From the NCBI GenBank assembly GCA_964438695.1, contig CAYTKP010000033.1, positions 1 through 10,016 on the forward strand: DNA of 10,016 nucleotides, read 5' to 3'. Positions 6,609 to 10,016 of the stretch are shown in pieces. The position numbers and the translations under genes are program-made. The DNA is from Phoenicimicrobium sp964438695. GTDB taxonomy: Bacteria; Atribacterota; Phoenicimicrobiia; Phoenicimicrobiales; Phoenicimicrobiaceae. The notes beneath the pieces are model-generated. The model saw only the letters and a program-made list of their open reading frames with translations. It was not told the origin of the DNA and did no database searches. Every line of letters starts with the position of its first letter. Position 1 is the first letter of the stretch.

Positions 6609-6651
6609 ACTAGTTGATTTATATTGATTATAAACAACTAGTATTTTTTTT
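6609..6651 (+). terminator. intrinsic terminator downstream of the EndoQ gene
   Basis: ACTAGTTG (6609-6616) and TTTATA (6618-6623) pair with TATAAA (6629-6634) and CAACTAGT (6635-6642), forming a 14-bp stem with one bulged A (6617) and a TTGAT loop. An eight-T run (6644-6651) follows after a single A. The stem is AT-rich, so efficiency may be moderate, but form and position fit a Rho-independent terminator. The rest of the 264-base spacer (6478-6608) shows only a loose ATATTAGA/TCTAATAT inverted repeat (6482-6489 and 6517-6524) and no gene. Confidence 0.75.
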
Positions 6652-6679
6652 AAATATTTTTATAAAAAAAAGAGGAAAA

Positions 6680-6707
6680 TTGAATTTTATGTAGAATATA
6701 TTATAAT
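6680..6707 (+). promoter_or_regulatory. sigma-70-type promoter of dnaG-rpoD
   Basis: TTGAAT (6680-6685) and a perfect TATAAT (6702-6707) are separated by 16 bases, 35 bases before the dnaG start. Transcription should begin near 6714. It lies just after the preceding terminator, so it is well placed to drive an independent dnaG-rpoD transcript. Confidence 0.7.
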
Positions 6708-6741
6708 AACGAAATAGATTTATCAAGGGGGAGAATATTAG

Positions 6742-8517
6742 GTGAAATTTTCATCTGAATTATTAGAAGAGATTAGAAATCGATGTGATATCGTAGATAT
6801 AATTTCCGGATATGTTCCTTTAAAACCTGCAGGGAAAGGATTTAAAGGGTTATGTCCTTTTCATGAAGAGAAGACTCCCTCATTTATGGTTAGCCCTGAA
6901 AAACAATTGTTTCACTGCTTCGGATGTGGCGAAGGAGGCAATGTCTTTAATTTTGTTATGAAGTTTGAAAAAGTTGATTTTCTGGAAGCAGTAAAGATAC
7001 TGGCTAAAAAAGCGGGGGTAACCTTGCCATTAGATGATAAAAAAGAGAATCTTCTTTATCAACAAAAGAACCGTTTATATAAATTAAATAATTTGGCTGC
7101 TAAATATTATCAAGAATGTTTAGTTCGAACTTCTCAAGGGGGAAAAATAAAAAATTATCTTAAAAAAAGAGGAATTAATGATAAGACTGTCGAAAGATAT
7201 AGATTAGGTTATGCTCCTGCCGGGGGGAATTTATTAATGATTTTTTTAAAGAAAAAAGGCTATTCTTACGAGGACCTGATTAAAGCAGGGCTTATCAAGA
7301 GGAGTAATCTAGGCGGTAGATATCTCGACTATTTCAGAAATAGAATAATTTTTCCCATTTTTAATGTCCAGGGGAATATCGTGGGCTTTGGAGGCCGGGT
7401 ATTAGATGATTCTTTACCCAAATATATAAATTCTCCTGAAACATTAATTTATAATAAAGGAGAGAATTTATATAACTTAAATTTTGCCAGGGAAGATATT
7501 CGAAAAAAGAATAAGGCCATTATGGTAGAAGGTTATACTGATATCTTAATTATCCAACAATATGGATTTACTAATACAGTAGCCTCTCTGGGGACTGCTT
7601 TAACTGCAAAACAGATAAAATTGATAAAGCGTTTTACAGATAATGTTTTAATTGCCTATGATGCAGATTCTGCTGGTAATTTAGCTACTCTTAGAGGTCT
7701 TGATTTACTTATAAAAGCGGGTCTCGGAGTGAAAGTTATAGTTTTGCCTCTGGGGTATGATCCCGCAGATTTTTTAATTAAAAAGGGAGGCAAGGCTTTT
7801 CAATTATTAATTGAGAAATCCTTATCCCTGATAGATTATAGATTAAAACTTTTATATGCAAAATATAATACCACTACTATTGAAGGAAGGGTAAAAATTA
7901 TTGAAGAAATTTTACCCACATTGAGCGCAATAAACAATGAAGTTGAACTAAGGGCTCAGATTAAAAAATTATCTGAAGCACTAGATTTATCCGAAGAAGC
8001 AATATTAATTGAATTAAAAAAATACAAAAGAGGGGCAGAGAAATTTACTTATAATTTTACAAAGCCAGATTCTGAACCAGGGAATGTGGCTGCAGAGAAA
8101 ATCCTTATTGGATCTATGTTAGGGAATGTGGATGTTGCTCAAAAAGTGCTAAAGGAATTAAGAGAGGAAGATTTTACAGTTTTATTACATCGCCAAATTC
8201 TATCAGCTATTAAAAGTCTTTTAAGGGATAATAATAAGATAGACCCCCAAAAAGTGATCGATTATCTAAATGATGATAAGGCAGCAAAATTAATTTCCAA
8301 AATATTGATAGAAGATAATATAACTTTTAATAAAAAAGTAATCTTGGGTTGCATAGATACTGTAAAAAATTATAAATTAACTCAAGAGATAAAAGAACTT
8401 GAAAAAAGGGCAAAAATGCTTGATGAAAAAATAAAAAAATCTGAAAAAATAGAAGAGAATGATTTAAAGGAATTAAAAGAAATTGTCAAACAATTAAAAA
8501 CTCGGAATGTGGGTTAA
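6742..8517 (+). CDS. dnaG: DNA primase DnaG
   Basis: A complete 591-residue bacterial primase that makes the short RNA primers for replication. The N-terminal CHC2 zinc-binding domain has C38, H41, C59 and C62 (LCPFHEEKTPSF ... HCFGCGEGG). The RNA polymerase core follows: YFRNRIIFPI at 197-206 and GFGGR at 215-219, then the Toprim fold with E263 (MVEGYTD) and D307/D309 (AYDADSAG). A helical C-terminal region from about 445 to 545 fits the helicase (DnaB) interaction domain, and a charged coiled-coil-like tail ends the protein. The start is GTG at 6742, supported by GGGGGAG (6727-6733) eight bases upstream. Length is normal (family about 580-640). rpoD follows after 66 bases, the common bacterial primase-sigma pairing; no rpsU is seen upstream. 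All catalytic residues are in place. Confidence 0.97.
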   Translation: MKFSSELLEEIRNRCDIVDIISGYVPLKPAGKGFKGLCPFHEEKTPSFMVSPEKQLFHCFGCGEGGNVFNFVMKFEKVDFLEAVKILAKKAGVTLPLDDKKENLLYQQKNRLYKLNNLAAKYYQECLVRTSQGGKIKNYLKKRGINDKTVERYRLGYAPAGGNLLMIFLKKKGYSYEDLIKAGLIKRSNLGGRYLDYFRNRIIFPIFNVQGNIVGFGGRVLDDSLPKYINSPETLIYNKGENLYNLNFAREDIRKKNKAIMVEGYTDILIIQQYGFTNTVASLGTALTAKQIKLIKRFTDNVLIAYDADSAGNLATLRGLDLLIKAGLGVKVIVLPLGYDPADFLIKKGGKAFQLLIEKSLSLIDYRLKLLYAKYNTTTIEGRVKIIEEILPTLSAINNEVELRAQIKKLSEALDLSEEAILIELKKYKRGAEKFTYNFTKPDSEPGNVAAEKILIGSMLGNVDVAQKVLKELREEDFTVLLHRQILSAIKSLLRDNNKIDPQKVIDYLNDDKAAKLISKILIEDNITFNKKVILGCIDTVKNYKLTQEIKELEKRAKMLDEKIKKSEKIEENDLKELKEIVKQLKTRNVG

Positions 8518-8583
8518 TTTTTTAGTATCTTATATTAAATCAAAAAATACTTTTACTTTTTAAAAAGGAAGGCTTGAGAATAA

Positions 8584-9690
8584 ATGGGGAAAAAGAAGAT
8601 AGTTGAAGAATTAATTAAAACAGGTAAAGAGCAGGGGTATTTAACCTATAAAGAAATAGAAAAGTTTTTAGTAGATGATATTTTAAATTTAGATAAAATT
8701 GAATATTTATATGATATGTTAAGTGAGTCTGGGATTGAGATAGTTGAAAATGATGAAGAAGGCTCTATGCTATTGAAAGAAAAAAATATTGAGGAGAAAG
8801 AAAGCTCAAGTTCTATTTCAAAAGAGAAAATGGATTTAGAAGCAGAATTGGCTAAAGAAATAGAATTAGATGATCCTGTAAAGATGTATTTGAAAGAAAT
8901 AGGAAAGATAAAGCTATTGACTGCCGAAGAAGAAATAGAACTAGCTAAAAGGATGAAAAAGGGAGACCGTGAGGCTAAAAAAAGATTGGTAGAAGCGAAT
9001 TTGAGATTAGTAGTAAGTATTGCCAAGCGATATGTAGGCAGAGGAATGTTGTTTTTAGATCTTATCCAGGAAGGTAATATGGGTTTAATAAGAGCAGTAG
9101 AAAAATTTGATTACAGAAAAGGATATAAGTTTAGTACTTATGCTACCTGGTGGATTAGACAAGCAATTACTCGAGCTATAGCTGATCAGGCAAGGACCAT
9201 TCGGGTACCTGTTCATATGGTTGAAACTATTAATAAACTAGTGCGGGTATCACGTCAACTTTTACAGGAATTAGGACGAGAACCTACAACCAGTGAAATA
9301 GCTGAGCGAATGGAAATAAGTGAAGATAAAGTTAGGGAAATATTAAAGACTGCCCAGGAGCCTGTTTCTTTAGAAACACCGATAGGCAAAGAAGAAGATA
9401 GCCATTTAGGAGATTTCATTGAGGATAAGGAATCACCTGCTCCTCCTAAAATTGCCTCTAATACTCTTTTAAAAGAACAATTAAATGAAGTATTAAGTAC
9501 TTTAACCTACCGAGAGAAAAGGGTATTAGAATTGAGATTTGGAATTGCAACTGGCCATCCTCATACTCTAGAGGAGGTAGGTAAAGAATTTGGGGTAACT
9601 AGGGAAAGAATTCGTCAGATTGAAGCGAAAGCACTGAGGAAATTAAGATATCCGACCCGAAGCAAGAAGTTGAAAGATTATTTGGAATAA
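8584..9690 (+). CDS. rpoD: RNA polymerase primary sigma factor RpoD (SigA)
   Basis: A 368-residue group 1 sigma-70 factor, the housekeeping factor that directs RNA polymerase to -35/-10 promoters. A short region 1.1-like helical domain (about 1-60) is followed by an acidic, serine-rich linker (60-95). Region 1.2 starts at DPVKMYLKEIG (97-107). Region 2 contains ANLRLVVSIAKRY, DLIQEGNMGLIRAVEKFD and the -10-recognising segment FSTYATWWIRQAITRAI (183-199). Region 3 covers about 200-290, and region 4 ends with the helix-turn-helix TLEEVGKEFGVTRERIRQIE (328-347) that reads the -35 box. The usual large insertion between 1.2 and 2 of proteobacterial RpoD is absent, as in Firmicutes SigA. The ATG at 8584 has AAAGGAAGG (8564-8572) 11 bases before it. 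No promoter is evident in the 66-base gap, so it is probably read from the dnaG promoter. A terminator follows two bases after the gene. Confidence 0.97.
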   Translation: MGKKKIVEELIKTGKEQGYLTYKEIEKFLVDDILNLDKIEYLYDMLSESGIEIVENDEEGSMLLKEKNIEEKESSSSISKEKMDLEAELAKEIELDDPVKMYLKEIGKIKLLTAEEEIELAKRMKKGDREAKKRLVEANLRLVVSIAKRYVGRGMLFLDLIQEGNMGLIRAVEKFDYRKGYKFSTYATWWIRQAITRAIADQARTIRVPVHMVETINKLVRVSRQLLQELGREPTTSEIAERMEISEDKVREILKTAQEPVSLETPIGKEEDSHLGDFIEDKESPAPPKIASNTLLKEQLNEVLSTLTYREKRVLELRFGIATGHPHTLEEVGKEFGVTRERIRQIEAKALRKLRYPTRSKKLKDYLE

Positions 9691-9691
9691 A

Positions 9692-9723
9692 CGGAATAAA
9701 ATAAATGGTTTTATCCGCTTTTT
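9692..9723 (+). terminator. intrinsic terminator of the dnaG-rpoD unit
   Basis: CGGA-A-TAAAA (9692-9701) pairs with TTTTATCCG (9709-9717) with one bulged A and a seven-base loop. C then TTTTT (9719-9723) follows. It starts directly behind the rpoD stop codon. Confidence 0.7.
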
Positions 9724-9853
9724 ACGAGCACAAGTTTGATTGAATAAGAAATATTCTAACAAGTTTGTCTGATTTGGGAATGGTATTACATAAAAACAAA
9801 AATAAATAACAAAAGAGGATAAAGTCTTTTTCAGAATCTACTCCTTTTAACAA

Positions 9854-9931
9854 TATTTTTAAAAAAATTCTTTAAAATATATTTTTAAAATCTATAAATT
9901 TATTGACTTAGGCAGAGTTTTTAGATATAAT
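9854..9931 (+). promoter_or_regulatory. strong sigma-70 promoter with AT-rich upstream element for tRNA-Asn
   Basis: TTGACT (9903-9908) and a perfect TATAAT (9926-9931) are separated by the optimal 17 bases, 11 bases before the tRNA. Immediately upstream, 9854-9902 is nearly pure A/T with A- and T-tracts spaced about 12 bases, like an UP element used by stable-RNA promoters. The -10/-35 call is strong; the UP role is inferred. The spacer between the rpoD terminator and here (9724-9853) shows no gene, only a direct ACAAGTTTG repeat (9730-9738, 9759-9767) flanking a small GAATA/TATTC hairpin. Confidence 0.8.
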
Positions 9932-9942
9932 TACGTTGACTT

Positions 9943-10014
9943 TCCCCGGTAGCTCAATGGTGGAGCATCCGGCTGTTAACCGGAGGGTTGTAGGTTCGAG
10001 TCCTACCCGGGGAG
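9943..10014 (+). tRNA. tRNA-Asn, anticodon GTT
   Basis: A full cloverleaf can be drawn. The acceptor stem TCCCCGG (9943-9949) pairs with CCGGGGA (10007-10013), with discriminator G at 10014. The D stem is GCTC/GAGC with a short seven-base loop. The anticodon stem TCCGG/CCGGA holds loop CTGTTAA, so the anticodon is GTT (9975-9977), reading Asn codons AAC and AAT. The T stem GTAGG/CCTAC holds loop TTCGAGT. The window ends in CC directly after the discriminator, so a genome-encoded CCA is likely with its A just outside. A further tRNA gene could follow beyond the edge. Confidence 0.96.
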
Positions 10015-10016
10015 CC

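Noticed and set aside
8646..9026. Minus-strand open frame of 126 codons rich in Ser, Phe and Ile
   Set aside because: It is the antisense shadow of the rpoD 5' region, whose Glu/Lys/Leu-rich codons read as Ser/Phe/Ile on the other strand.
9730..9767. ACAAGTTTG direct repeats as an operator or attachment site
   Set aside because: Nine-base repeats 29 bases apart in AT-rich DNA can arise by chance, and no integrase or regulator gene is nearby, although a tRNA lies downstream.

Overview
The window is a low-GC bacterial segment. Every gene lies on the plus strand, the standard code fits, and ribosome-binding sites match the GGAGG consensus. Gene content suggests an anaerobic bacterium: a four-subunit ferredoxin-dependent 2-oxoacid oxidoreductase, a bacterial-type DnaG primase, and a primary sigma-70 factor with a near-consensus sigma-70 promoter in front of a tRNA. 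The AT-rich simple repeats between genes and the protein style recall Firmicutes or an uncultured lineage such as Atribacterota. That placement is an impression from reading, not a phylogeny.

Layout. Positions 1-579 hold the 3' part of a MinD/ParA-like P-loop ATPase that runs off the left edge. Positions 601-3268 hold a 2-oxoacid:ferredoxin oxidoreductase operon in the order ferredoxin (delta), alpha, beta, gamma. After a spacer with a GC-rich hairpin and a short tandem repeat come an M20 tripeptidase-like metallopeptidase (3446-4582), an overlapping Nudix hydrolase of the ADP-ribose pyrophosphatase type (4575-5120), a spacer of period-8 repeats, and an endonuclease Q homologue (5254-6477). 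A hairpin plus T-run terminator (6609-6651) closes this section. A sigma-70-type promoter (6680-6707) then opens a dnaG-rpoD transcription unit that ends at a second terminator (9692-9723). A strong promoter and a complete tRNA-Asn(GTT) gene fill the right end.

How the genes work together. The oxidoreductase makes or consumes acyl-CoA with low-potential ferredoxin, as in fermentative or amino-acid-degrading anaerobes. Nudix hydrolase and EndoQ are both housekeeping or quality-control enzymes: nucleotide-sugar clearance, and incision of DNA at deaminated bases. dnaG and rpoD form the familiar primase/primary-sigma pair. I see no CRISPR array, insertion sequence, phage gene or defence system. 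The most unusual observations are simple tandem repeats in two spacers whose last units coincide with expression signals, and a possible sliding-clamp-binding tail on the bacterial EndoQ.
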